Shown here in pieces: positions 1-8,150 of a stretch of DNA of 64,000 nt. The stretch is taken from assembly GCA_964561145.1 (NCBI GenBank), contig CAZLNZ010000004.1:1-64000 (forward strand), in the 5' to 3' direction. Every line of letters starts with the position of its first letter. Position 1 is the first letter of the stretch. The notes under the pieces are model-generated. The model was not told the DNA's origin. It did no database searches and saw only the letters and a program-made list of their open reading frames with translations. Both the position numbers and the translations under genes were made by a program. Source of the DNA: RUG14300 sp964561145. GTDB lineage: Bacteria > Bacillota > Clostridia > Christensenellales > CAG-1252.

Positions 1-579
1 AGAAAAATAATATACTTTTCCTAACTTTGAGAGCAAAACAAGGAAAAGAAATGTCGCTAAGTGTTTTCGTTCACCTAATGGAAATATATATGTACACGGT
101 GTACCAATAGTCGGTTTTTTATAACAATAATAATTATTATTTGTTTATCATGTATATAAAAAGCACGCATTAAAAAGATAATGCGTGTTTGTGGTTACAA
201 AAAAACGGTTTATTGCCTGCTTTTTTATCGTTTTCAGAGATAAGCTTTTCCTTTTGTGCTTTCAAGCTTACTTCGAGATTATTAATATCATCTCTGTGAG
301 TTTCTTCGAAGTAAGCAAAGAAAGCCTTCTTTTTTTTATCCAATTTGCTTTCAATTTCTTGTGCTTTCGTGGTTTATTTTGCTGTAATACACTCGATTAT
401 AATTTATTCGATTTGATAGTTAATATAAGAATTGAAAAAACAGTCGTCGTTTAAAATCGATAAGCGATTTTTGAATAAAGAGTTTTATTATGCACTTAAT
501 ATATATCACAATACTGTAATAATACCTATCAAAGTACAATGTGTATTCAGAACAAATTGTATTGCGATACAAGATGTAT
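1..579. other. AT-rich stretch without a convincing gene
   Basis: No convincing gene is seen here. Short open frames exist near 185-454 and 432-623, but their translations are rich in Phe, Ile and Leu with no recognisable motif, they lack a good ribosome site, and the second overlaps the 3' end of the vWA gene on the other strand. The only structured element I see is the hairpin at 164-187, which suits a terminator of the minus-strand vWA transcript. Confidence 0.6.
158..187 (-). terminator. Rho-independent terminator, minus strand
   Basis: An 8-bp perfect stem (cacgcatt / aatgcgtg, 164-171 with 180-187) has an 8-nt loop. Read on the minus strand it is followed by CTTTTTATA. It lies downstream of the minus-strand vWA gene, about 390 bases past its stop, so it may end that transcript. 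Confidence 0.5.
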
Positions 580-1281
580 TTAATATCCATGTATCATTTC
601 AACTATCAGATCTTCTTCTGTAAAATAATCAAAGGAAGTACAAGGTAGACTATAAGACCAATAAGGAACATCACCCCAGGTGTGTCCTTCTTTGTCGCTA
701 CCTGTTGGAGCATATAAGAAAAGTCTCTTGCAGTGGGGAGATAAGTTGGTAATATTGGATTGAGTACTTTCTTCCCATATCTCGGCAAGCTCTTCGATAT
801 TGGCAGGATAATTGCTTGCATCATAACCAATACATCCTGCACGCTCTTGTAAAAATAGGGGGACCGAGTTTGTCGCCAATACTATAACGTGACGTCCCCT
901 TTCGCCCGTCTCGATTTTAACCCAGTCGGAGTTGATCGCGTGATACAACGCTTCGAGGGCATTCCCGGGATGATCGCTGCCATTCATATCGATATCGATA
1001 TTATTTACTCTTTCTCTGAATTCTGCCCTTTGCTCGGGCATAGTATAGAAGTCGGATAAGCGAATTGCATCTTTACCTTTGGAGGCGAAGTCGGCAAAGT
1101 CGATGACTCTTAAACGTAATTGATCAACAGGCTTATTGAAATCATCACAATTCCGAACAACTTTATCTCCAAAAGATAAAATAGTAGCCTTAATCCTGCT
1201 CATAATCGGCGTCATATTTTCAGTAGCATCGATTACGAAAACGACGTCAATCTTGTAGCCCTTATTTTTTAAAAATCCCAT
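580..1281 (-). CDS. von Willebrand factor A (vWA) domain protein, TerY-like
   Basis: A 233-residue cytoplasmic protein that is almost entirely one vWA domain. The N-terminal strand VVFVIDATENM carries a MIDAS-like D-x-T-x-N in place of the classical D-x-S-x-S, and GSDHPGNALEALYHA follows where the second metal-binding segment is expected. I chose the ATG at 1281 because GGAGG sits 8 bases before it; an ATG at 1296 lacks a ribosome site. No signal peptide or membrane segment is visible. Stand-alone vWA proteins of this size are often annotated TerY-like and associate with tellurium-resistance-type (TerD) systems, and a TerD-domain gene lies at 34.3 kb. The two loci are about 33 kb apart, so a shared role is only a guess. 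The gene appears to be monocistronic. Confidence 0.8.
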   Translation of the reverse strand: MGFLKNKGYKIDVVFVIDATENMTPIMSRIKATILSFGDKVVRNCDDFNKPVDQLRLRVIDFADFASKGKDAIRLSDFYTMPEQRAEFRERVNNIDIDMNGSDHPGNALEALYHAINSDWVKIETGERGRHVIVLATNSVPLFLQERAGCIGYDASNYPANIEELAEIWEESTQSNITNLSPHCKRLFLYAPTGSDKEGHTWGDVPYWSYSLPCTSFDYFTEEDLIVEMIHGY

Positions 1282-1460
1282 ATTATTATCCTCCATACAT
1301 GGCTTTTATTGATTAATGAATTTCTCTGAATTCTTCGGATACCAATAATATAGCATCTTTTTTGTCGAATTGCATATTGACTTTGTATTTTCATGTTGAA
1401 ATCACTATATTATCCAAGTCAATTGAAGATATTAACGTATATAATGCAATGTTTATATTC

Positions 1461-1491
1461 AAAAAAAGTTTAGAGCATTAAGCTACTAAAC
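1461..1491 (-). terminator. Terminator after udk
   Basis: The hairpin GTTTAG-AGC / GCT-a-CTAAAC (1468-1491) is flanked by T-runs in both directions. The run of seven T on the minus strand (1461-1467) suits termination of the tdk-udk transcript, whose last stop codon is at 1537. The plus side also carries seven T, so it could work in both directions. Confidence 0.7.
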
Positions 1492-1536
1492 ATTTTTTTG
1501 AAAAGGTGTATACGATTTACTTTATGTAACCCCTAG

Positions 1537-2151
1537 TTAACTCAACAATTTTTGCTTAATGGAAGTAACTATCATATCGAATGCAACCTCGTTATAACCA
1601 CCTTCGGGAACTATAATATCGGCTTTTTTCTTTTCGGGATCAATAAATTTTTCGTGCATGGGCTTTACCGTTGTAAGGTATTGCAGTACCACGGAATCAA
1701 GAGTTCTTCCCCTTTCTTTTACGTCACGCATGATTCTTCGAATTATTCTTACATCGGCATCTGTGTCTACGTAAACCTTTAAGTCGATTAAGTCTAGGAG
1801 CTCGGGATTTTCAAAAAGGAATAAACCTTCCAAAATAATCAGCTTCTTTGACTCTATCGTTAATGTTTTGTCTTCACGCTTATATTCGCTGTAATTATAA
1901 ATGGGAGATTCGATTGTTTCCCCTCTCTTCAGTCTTCTGATATCTTCTATGAAGCGAGTAGTGTCGAAGGAATCGGGGTGGTCGTAGTTGATCTTTTTTC
2001 TTTCCTCGAGGGAAAGCTCGGGAAAGTCTTTGTAATAGCTATCCATTCTAAGAATTGCCGAGTCACCCTCAAAGGTTGAGCTAACCCTATTTGCAAGAGT
2101 GGTTTTTCCGCTTCCAGTACCGCCTGCAAAACCAATTATAATCTTATTCAT
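1537..2151 (-). CDS. udk: Uridine kinase
   Basis: A 204-residue uridine/cytidine kinase that phosphorylates uridine and cytidine to UMP and CMP in pyrimidine salvage. The P-loop GGTGSGKTT lies at about residues 9-17, followed by the DSYYKD segment and a DHPDSFDT stretch, both family hallmarks. The length matches bacterial Udk. The open frame extends 23 codons further upstream, but the family start is MNKIIIGF, so I chose the ATG at 2151. This start overlaps the 3' end of the thymidine kinase gene by 8 bases, implying translational coupling. Together the two genes form a small nucleoside-salvage operon. A terminator hairpin follows at 1461-1491. Confidence 0.92.
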   Translation of the reverse strand: MNKIIIGFAGGTGSGKTTLANRVSSTFEGDSAILRMDSYYKDFPELSLEERKKINYDHPDSFDTTRFIEDIRRLKRGETIESPIYNYSEYKREDKTLTIESKKLIILEGLFLFENPELLDLIDLKVYVDTDADVRIIRRIMRDVKERGRTLDSVVLQYLTTVKPMHEKFIDPEKKKADIIVPEGGYNEVAFDMIVTSIKQKLLS

Positions 2152-2737
2152 TAGTTGTTTCTCCTTGCTCGTCTTTATGTTTAAGCCAACATTTTCTGCA
2201 CATGGGAACGTATCTGTCATTACCGCCTAAGCATACTTGCTCTCCCGAGTATACAACGTTACCGTTGTCGTCTAATCTTGCGTTAACGGTCGCTTTTGCA
2301 CCGCACTTACATACCGATTTGATTTCAGTGATGGATTCTGCAATTTCAAAAAGACGTTTACTACCGGGGAACATATTTGTTAAGAAGTCGGTTCTTAGTC
2401 CAAAGCAAAGAACGGGAATATTAAAATCGATAACGATTTGTCCGAGTTCGTCGACCTGTTCGGGTGAGAGGAATTGACATTCGTCTACAATAATGACGTC
2501 TCTATCCGAATAAACATTTGTGTATAAATCATATATATTTTCATTGTTTCCTACAACAACTGCTTTGGCTGTCAATCCGATTCTGGATCTTAAAATATCT
2601 GCACCGTCACGCGTGTCAATTGAAGGTTTTAATAACAAAACCTTCATTCCTCTTTCCTCATAATTGAACTTGGTTATTAACGCTTGTGCCGTTTTCGAGC
2701 AGCCCATAGCTCCGAATTTGAAATACAATTTTGCCAT
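2144..2737 (-). CDS. tdk: Thymidine kinase (type II)
   Basis: A 197-residue type II thymidine kinase, making dTMP from thymidine with ATP. The P-loop is GAMGCSKT (residues 8-15) where most relatives have a G-x-M-x-S-G-K-T pattern, so it is slightly divergent but keeps the Lys-Thr. DECQFL supplies the catalytic Glu region. Two cysteine pairs (CKCG and CRKC) form the structural zinc site before and after the substrate lasso. I placed the start at 2737, where AAGGAG lies upstream; an in-frame start 10 codons earlier has no better support. It is the first gene of the tdk-udk operon and overlaps udk by 8 bases. Confidence 0.92.
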   Translation of the reverse strand: MAKLYFKFGAMGCSKTAQALITKFNYEERGMKVLLLKPSIDTRDGADILRSRIGLTAKAVVVGNNENIYDLYTNVYSDRDVIIVDECQFLSPEQVDELGQIVIDFNIPVLCFGLRTDFLTNMFPGSKRLFEIAESITEIKSVCKCGAKATVNARLDDNGNVVYSGEQVCLGGNDRYVPMCRKCWLKHKDEQGETTNE

Positions 2738-2971
2738 AACGCTTTCCTTCTCCTTTGTGTGTAGCATCTTTCTCTATAAGTTCTACGTTTATTCAATTTT
2801 ACCACAATTCTTATGAAAGTCAATTGTATTTTAGGATGTGAGATGTGTCTATTTTGTAGACCTTAAAAGGTGCACTCAACACTTATGCTTAGCATTGCTT
2901 TACGTGGAAACGCAGTTTTAATTATTCGAATAAAACTAAAATCAATATGATTATACAAAAAGTGTTTTAAA

Positions 2972-2999
2972 TTGCATTTTGTTTGTGTTATCATATAAT
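2972..2999 (+). promoter_or_regulatory. Promoter of the M60-like lipoprotein gene
   Basis: A -35-like TTGCAT (2972-2977), a 16-base spacer and a perfect TATAAT (2994-2999). The predicted transcript start falls near 3006, leaving a leader of about 18 bases before the ATG at 3024. The rest of the tdk-lipoprotein gap shows nothing else clear. Confidence 0.6.
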
Positions 3000-3023
3000 A
3001 AACTTGACTAATGGTAGGTAGCT

Positions 3024-6000
3024 ATGACAAGGCAAAAGATAAGAAAGAATACATTACTATTTGTTTCTCTCATAATGATTTTTGTAATTCTAGTCGGCAT
3101 AAGTGGATGTAAATTCAAATTTGACAACGATAATAATAAATCCGATGATAAAGGGTCGACAGATAACGGCAATCAGGAGCCTTCGGATCAATTGTCCACA
3201 TTGACTAAAATGGATTTTCAAGAAGTTTTTTCAGGGAAGGTTAATCAATGGAGTGAAACCATAGGTGTCGTAGAAAGGAGTATACCGGAGGAGAGCTCAA
3301 ATGAAGGTCTATGCGAACGTTATCCTGTTTACGGTACGAGTCTGTCCGACATTACAACAGAGGAAAAAGAAAATCTTATTAAGGAATCATCTCTTATGTT
3401 TGCTTCCGATTCCACCTATAACACGATGGACGAAAACGGCAATTACCTTTTGAATGGTCAACTTACGGGTAAGTGCATTTATAAGCATACCTCGGCGGAA
3501 GGAATGTACTATGGCAATGTGGCAGATGATGAACAAGCCGTTGTAGAGAAAATAACTATTGCTGCTAAAGAGGTTCGCAATTATGTTACAGGTCTTTATG
3601 CTCCTGCAGGTGAGGTTGTGAAGATTGAAATTTCCGAGAACGACCTTTCTGCAATCGGAGGTTCCCTTTTAGTCGTTGTCGGGCAGGTCAGTCATCGAAA
3701 TGTCGTAAATAACATATGGACTGCTCGGGACGATTTCTCTCGTATGCCGGTCATTGCAAATAAAATGTCGGTAACTACAACTACGGCATATGTTGGCAAT
3801 CCATTGGGCGGTCCTATTTATATTTATCCTGCAAAGTTTGATACTACCTTTACAGTAACAATTTCCGGTGCTGTGAAGTATGCGCATTTTATATATGGAC
3901 AGACTACAGCAGAAGAAGTGGAGGAGATGAAAGATTATTCAGCTCCGTATTTTGATTTTGAAATATGGGACTTAGGGGTAAGACACTCCGGTCCAAAAGC
4001 ATATGCAAATTTTGACTACGATAATCTTGTAAGGTGCGGAGATCTTTGGGAGAAAATAACTAGGACGAGTAGGCAAGTTCCGTGTTCAGCTAACGCCTCA
4101 ATCGGTGTCGGGTATGTGTATGATTGTTTTGTAGCCGCAGGAGCCGCAGTTGCATTTCAAGGAGGGCATTCTTGGGTCAATGCACCGTGCTCTTGGTTAT
4201 CTGGAGCATTGAATTATGATTCCATGGTTACAGATGGTTTTTGGGGGCTAATACATGAATATAATCATCTCTATCAAAGTTACGGGATGGAAAACAGTAA
4301 AACTAACGAGGTGACCAATAATGCCACGTCCCTGTTATCTTATGTGTTGTATACTAAAATTTCGGAGAAACGTTCCCTTAATGATAGCACTCTTTCCGGG
4401 TGGAACAGATATACCGATCCTTCGAGAAGTCTTAGAGAAACAGTTGAAAACCAAAAGTCAGACAAACCTCAGAACGCACTTAACGTTTATGCCGATTTAA
4501 TACATACATTCGGAACGGATATATTTACAAAGGCTGCAAGAATTCAAAAGAAACTTGGTGTAGACGGATGGTATGAGGCTTTATCTCTCGTCACGGAATA
4601 TAACTTCACGTATTACTTTGAAAACATTCTGAATCAGACCTTGTCAGAGGAGATTAAATCTCTGTATGACACTTCGGATCGTATTAATTTTATACCGATT
4701 GCCAGTATCTATCAAACCGGAAGAAGTTATTATGACAGAGGTGAAGTATTCTCTGAAACCGTAAAGCCTTACCTTATTGAAAGGGGAGAGCAAATTATAA
4801 TGGATTTTAACGAAAGTTTAATTGTACCGGAGGGCTATTCCTATCGAATAAAGAGTATATCACTTCCTTTGAACGGAAAGCTTGAACGTTTGGAAGAGAA
4901 TGTATATAGATATACTCCCGATAATGATGAATATTCAGGAGTAATGAAACTTGTGGTCGGGCTTGAAGGCGAAAGGGAGACCCGGGATGTAACCTTGAAC
5001 ATCGAATTCAGACAATACTATAAAAATCAAGTTGAAGTTACAAAGTATAAATACGAGGGAGAGGTTAAGTATTCTACCGTAGATGAGGCTGTAAAGAATA
5101 GATTTGAAGGTTTTACAGATAAAAATACCTATAAGAACACCACTACTTTTATAAACGGATTGGCAAACAATCAAATAGGTGTGGTTGAAGGAAAAATATA
5201 TATTGCAGAAAGTGGAGATTATGCATTTTGCCTTAGAAGCGGAAGAGGAAATAACACGCTTTATATTGGCGTAAATTCTTCAGCACTTGAGCAAGTACTT
5301 TCTTTGAATAGCGATCATCCGAGTTTTGCACTTGAAGGAGAGCATGTCGTTAATTTGTCGTTAAAGAAAGGAGATTATTTGTATTTTAAGGAAATAACTT
5401 TATCAAGACATTATCAGGATGCCTACACAGAGCTCGGAATGGCGAAGCTTGGCGATAATGAAAGTATGAAAACCGTCGCAACGGTCTACCTTTGTACTAA
5501 TGATATGATAATTGAAAATAATAATTTTGTTTCTCAAGAAAAATATACTCGTACATACACAGCAGCTGTGAGTGCCGCAAGCTCTTCAAGCGGTACACAT
5601 ACTTTAATTGACGGTAACATGGGCTCATGGAGCGACGGAGAGGGGATAGATAATATTTTTGACGGCAATCCCGATACATTCTATCATAATGAGAGAAATA
5701 ACTTTTTATCGGAAGAAAATCCCTTTGTATTAATTGCCGATATGGGTGAGATTGGAACTTATAACTCAATTAAGATTATCTCAAGGACCACCGGGCAGTA
5801 CAATTTACCGATAAGTTTTAAGCTTTATGGAAGTTTGGATAACAGCAACTGGTTTATTTTGGGTGAATACAGGGAGTTGGAACTAAATGCAAATTCAGTA
5901 AATGCCACTTTCCAAAGTGCAGAGTTTAGATACTACAAGCTATATGTAACCGATACAAGGGCACAATCTTCCTCAAATAAGTATGTAACTATTTCACAAA

Positions 6001-6362
6001 TAGAGTTTAGCTATACTATTTCGGGAAGAGAGTATTCTCCTTATGTTCTTAGTTATTACAAGGGCGACAATAAAAACTTTGTTGAAAACAAAGAACTTAG
6101 CGAATTTGGGAGGACGATATTAGGAAACGGAAGGATAGAATATAGTTTTGCAGGGTGTTTTGCGTTAATTGTTAGGCAACAGGATATATGTAGCATAAAA
6201 GTTAACGTAAACGGAAAAGAAAATAAATATACTTTGAAGAACAAGGAAGAGTCGTATATTGCCTTCTATATAACTAGTGAAGAGTTAACCGAAGTTGTTA
6301 TAGAGGTAATTGAAGGAAACATTAATATAGATTCGATAATAGTAGAAAACAATAAGGTATAA
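3024..6362 (+). CDS. M60-like zinc metallopeptidase lipoprotein with discoidin (F5/8C) domain
   Basis: A 1112-residue surface lipoprotein. A hydrophobic signal peptide ends in the lipobox GISGC, followed by an acidic Asn/Asp-rich linker. The gluzincin signature HEYNH lies at residues 411-415 with downstream glutamates (within MENSKTNE) as the third-ligand candidate. This is the pattern of M60/enhancin-like peptidases, several of which cleave O-glycosylated mucins. A PA14-like beta-rich stretch follows at about 690-830. A discoidin-like domain follows at about 860-1005 (FDGNPDTFYHN ... LYGSLDNSNW), likely glycan binding. The ribosome site before the ATG is weak, but the promoter spacing supports this start. 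The gene stands alone between tdk and tRNA-Ser. The role in host-glycoprotein degradation is inferred from family, not shown. Confidence 0.8.
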   Translation: MTRQKIRKNTLLFVSLIMIFVILVGISGCKFKFDNDNNKSDDKGSTDNGNQEPSDQLSTLTKMDFQEVFSGKVNQWSETIGVVERSIPEESSNEGLCERYPVYGTSLSDITTEEKENLIKESSLMFASDSTYNTMDENGNYLLNGQLTGKCIYKHTSAEGMYYGNVADDEQAVVEKITIAAKEVRNYVTGLYAPAGEVVKIEISENDLSAIGGSLLVVVGQVSHRNVVNNIWTARDDFSRMPVIANKMSVTTTTAYVGNPLGGPIYIYPAKFDTTFTVTISGAVKYAHFIYGQTTAEEVEEMKDYSAPYFDFEIWDLGVRHSGPKAYANFDYDNLVRCGDLWEKITRTSRQVPCSANASIGVGYVYDCFVAAGAAVAFQGGHSWVNAPCSWLSGALNYDSMVTDGFWGLIHEYNHLYQSYGMENSKTNEVTNNATSLLSYVLYTKISEKRSLNDSTLSGWNRYTDPSRSLRETVENQKSDKPQNALNVYADLIHTFGTDIFTKAARIQKKLGVDGWYEALSLVTEYNFTYYFENILNQTLSEEIKSLYDTSDRINFIPIASIYQTGRSYYDRGEVFSETVKPYLIERGEQIIMDFNESLIVPEGYSYRIKSISLPLNGKLERLEENVYRYTPDNDEYSGVMKLVVGLEGERETRDVTLNIEFRQYYKNQVEVTKYKYEGEVKYSTVDEAVKNRFEGFTDKNTYKNTTTFINGLANNQIGVVEGKIYIAESGDYAFCLRSGRGNNTLYIGVNSSALEQVLSLNSDHPSFALEGEHVVNLSLKKGDYLYFKEITLSRHYQDAYTELGMAKLGDNESMKTVATVYLCTNDMIIENNNFVSQEKYTRTYTAAVSAASSSSGTHTLIDGNMGSWSDGEGIDNIFDGNPDTFYHNERNNFLSEENPFVLIADMGEIGTYNSIKIISRTTGQYNLPISFKLYGSLDNSNWFILGEYRELELNANSVNATFQSAEFRYYKLYVTDTRAQSSSNKYVTISQIEFSYTISGREYSPYVLSYYKGDNKNFVENKELSEFGRTILGNGRIEYSFAGCFALIVRQQDICSIKVNVNGKENKYTLKNKEESYIAFYITSEELTEVVIEVIEGNINIDSIIVENNKV

Positions 6363-6492
6363 ACTTTTCTTTGCTACCGATAAATCTTTATAGAATAATA
6401 AAAAGGGTTAATTGGAATTAAAAATATGTACTTTAAAAAATAGCATTATACATATACAAAAGGTGAATATGGATAAAAGGTAGCAAAAATGC

Positions 6493-6521
6493 TTGCAAAA
6501 GCTTGAGTGTTGTGCTAATAT
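6493..6521 (+). promoter_or_regulatory. Promoter of tRNA-Ser
   Basis: TTGCAA (6493-6498), a 17-base spacer and TAATAT (6516-6521), placing the transcript start about 7 bases before the mature tRNA 5' end. An alternative -10 (TATACT) overlaps a few bases downstream. Confidence 0.5.
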
Positions 6522-6534
6522 ATACTCATAAAAT

Positions 6535-6625
6535 GGAGAGATGGCAGAGAGGTCGAATGCACACGATTCGAAATCGTGCGTGGCCCAGAAAGTCACCTAG
6601 GGTTCAAATCCCTATCTCTCCGCCA
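6535..6625 (+). tRNA. tRNA-Ser (anticodon CGA), CCA encoded
   Basis: A class II tRNA with a long variable arm. The acceptor stem ggagaga (6535-6541) pairs with tctctcc (6615-6621), followed by discriminator G and an encoded CCA (6623-6625). The anticodon stem cacga/tcgtg encloses the loop TTCGAAA, giving anticodon CGA (reads UCG). The T arm carries GGTTCAAATCC. An intrinsic terminator follows at once, so it is a single-tRNA transcript. Its 3' end is copied in the downstream repeat element. Confidence 0.96.
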
Positions 6626-6665
6626 CAGAAAGACGACTTCTAAAAAGAAGTCGTCTTTCTGTTTT
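6626..6665 (+). terminator. Strong terminator after tRNA-Ser
   Basis: A perfect 15-bp stem (6626-6640 with 6647-6661) around the 6-base loop taaaaa, followed by TTTT. It starts one base after the tRNA CCA. Confidence 0.9.
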
Positions 6666-6680
6666 ATAGCGGCAAAATGA

Positions 6681-6822
6681 ATGATAGGGATTTGAACGAG
6701 AGCGTTAAGAAAATGCTTCAGTGAAGCATTTTTAGCGGCTGACCGAAGGCGAAGGCAAAGCAGAAAAAAATAATAGTACTAATGCTTTGCCGAAGCCAAG
6801 ACCTAATCCCTATCTCTCCGCC
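6681..6822. repeat. tRNA-derived palindromic repeat, copy 1
   Basis: The element begins with gatagggatttgaac (6683-6697), the reverse complement of the tRNA-Ser T-arm. It ends with aatccctatctctccgcc (6805-6822), identical over 18 bases to the tRNA 3' end (6607-6624). Its outer ends are therefore inverted repeats of tRNA sequence. Inside are two hairpins: aaatgcttca / tgaagcattt, and ggcaaagca / tgctttgcc with a long AT-rich loop. This looks like a small non-autonomous mobile or attachment-site-derived element. Confidence 0.7.
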
Positions 6823-6869
6823 GAAATAAGAGTACGATTTAGAGAGTGGTGTTATCGATAGAGAAAGAC

Positions 6870-6999
6870 ATGATAGGGATTTGAACAAGAGCGTTAAGAA
6901 AATGCTTCAGTGAAGCATTTTTTAGCGGCTGACCGAAGACAAAGGCAAAGCAGAAAAAAATAATAGTACTAATGCTTTGCCGAAACCAAGACCTAATCC
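6870..6999. repeat. tRNA-derived palindromic repeat, copy 2
   Basis: A near-identical direct copy of the preceding element, offset by about 189 bases. It keeps gatagggatttgaac and both internal hairpins, but the right end has decayed after acctaatcc and no longer matches the tRNA 3' end. Differences are a handful of substitutions plus one extra T in the first hairpin. Confidence 0.7.
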
Positions 7000-7202
7000 A
7001 CCTTCCGCAAAAAAATGAAAGTAATATTATATGTGTATTCTTTTTTTGTTGTTTTATCACTCAAATTTTATCTTATAAACCCCTATTGCGAGTTTTGTTT
7101 TATAGCATTATTTTTGTCAAAAATTTCTAAATTCTTAAGGCGATTACATATTGATTTTGTTTATAGGAACAGCTATAATATAACAAACAGGAGAAAAATA
7201 AT

Positions 7203-8057
7203 ATGATGCCTTACGTAAGATTTTCGATGCACGATACAATTAATAAAAAATGGAAATTGTCTCGTTCTATATGGGATTATGAGATTATATATATCGCTGA
7301 AGGTTCGATGATAATTGAAATAGACACCAACCAATATCTCGCCCAAAAGGACGATATTATTTTTCTTCGTCCTGACGTGCATCATGTTTTACGCAGTGGA
7401 AGTGATTCTACCTGTCAGCCTCATGTTCACTTTGATTTTTTTAAGGATGAATTGTCGGAAAGAATTCCTGTTTCACTAAAAAATAAAGAAAACATGTCAG
7501 ACGATGAAAAGACTTGGTTTAGGCATGACGATTTACAACTATTAGGTACTGATTTTCCCGTTGTCATGAGTCTTCATGATCATATTACTATACGCAACCT
7601 GTTATATAGAATAATTGATGAATACCGTCTTAAAATGCTTGATTCCGAAGCTTATTTGTCCGCATTGCTTACGGAAATGATAATTACTATCAGGCGCAGC
7701 TACAATGCTTCCAAGTCCGGTATAAGTGTTGAACACATTATGGCATTTGGTAATATCAGAAACTATATTTTAGATAACATTGACCGAAATGTCAGCGTTG
7801 ATGAACTATCACGCTTTACATTCCTTAGCAAATATCATTTTATAAGAGTATTTACAGAACATTTTAACGAAACACCTCATCGATATATTACACGTTTACG
7901 TGTCGAGAGGGCTAAAGAACTTCTTTTATATGATAATTCTCTTACGGTTTTTGACATCGCTTCAAAAATGGATTTTGATTCGCAACAAACCTTTTCCGCT
8001 TGGTTCAAGAAAAATGTCGGCGTATCGCCATTGCAATATCGCAAGTCTATCGAATAG
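7203..8057 (+). CDS. AraC-family transcriptional regulator
   Basis: A 284-residue regulator. Residues about 10-80 form a cupin-like sensor (beta-rich, ending FLRPDVHHVLRSG), and residues about 185-284 form the AraC double helix-turn-helix with the conserved end FSAWFKKNVGVSPLQYRK. AGGAG lies 9 bases before the ATG at 7203; a second ATG follows at once. It sits directly upstream of, and in the same direction as, the sugar-transport locus. AraC proteins in this position commonly activate the adjacent saccharide genes in response to the transported sugar, so that is the likely role. No operator could be assigned by eye. Confidence 0.88.
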   Translation: MMPYVRFSMHDTINKKWKLSRSIWDYEIIYIAEGSMIIEIDTNQYLAQKDDIIFLRPDVHHVLRSGSDSTCQPHVHFDFFKDELSERIPVSLKNKENMSDDEKTWFRHDDLQLLGTDFPVVMSLHDHITIRNLLYRIIDEYRLKMLDSEAYLSALLTEMIITIRRSYNASKSGISVEHIMAFGNIRNYILDNIDRNVSVDELSRFTFLSKYHFIRVFTEHFNETPHRYITRLRVERAKELLLYDNSLTVFDIASKMDFDSQQTFSAWFKKNVGVSPLQYRKSIE

Positions 8058-8150
8058 CAATTTTTCCTAAATATTACACAACTTTTAATATTCCTTTTTC
8101 ATTTTAGTGATATTAAACTAATCTTGATGTCAATATCAGGAGGCTTTGCC

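Larger units (their letters stand above)
6663..7202. other. Non-coding region with two repeat elements
   Basis: There is no credible gene between the tRNA terminator and the AraC-type regulator. The stretch holds two direct copies of a palindromic element (annotated separately) and then an AT-rich leader ending in AGGAG before the regulator ATG. Small open frames here are rich in Phe and Ile and have no recognisable features. Confidence 0.7.

Noticed and set aside
185..623. Two short open frames near the left edge
   Set aside because: Both are Phe/Ile/Leu-rich with no motif and no ribosome site; one overlaps the vWA gene on the other strand.
6805..6822. A second tRNA gene
   Set aside because: Only the last 18 bases match tRNA-Ser; there is no anticodon arm or 5' half.
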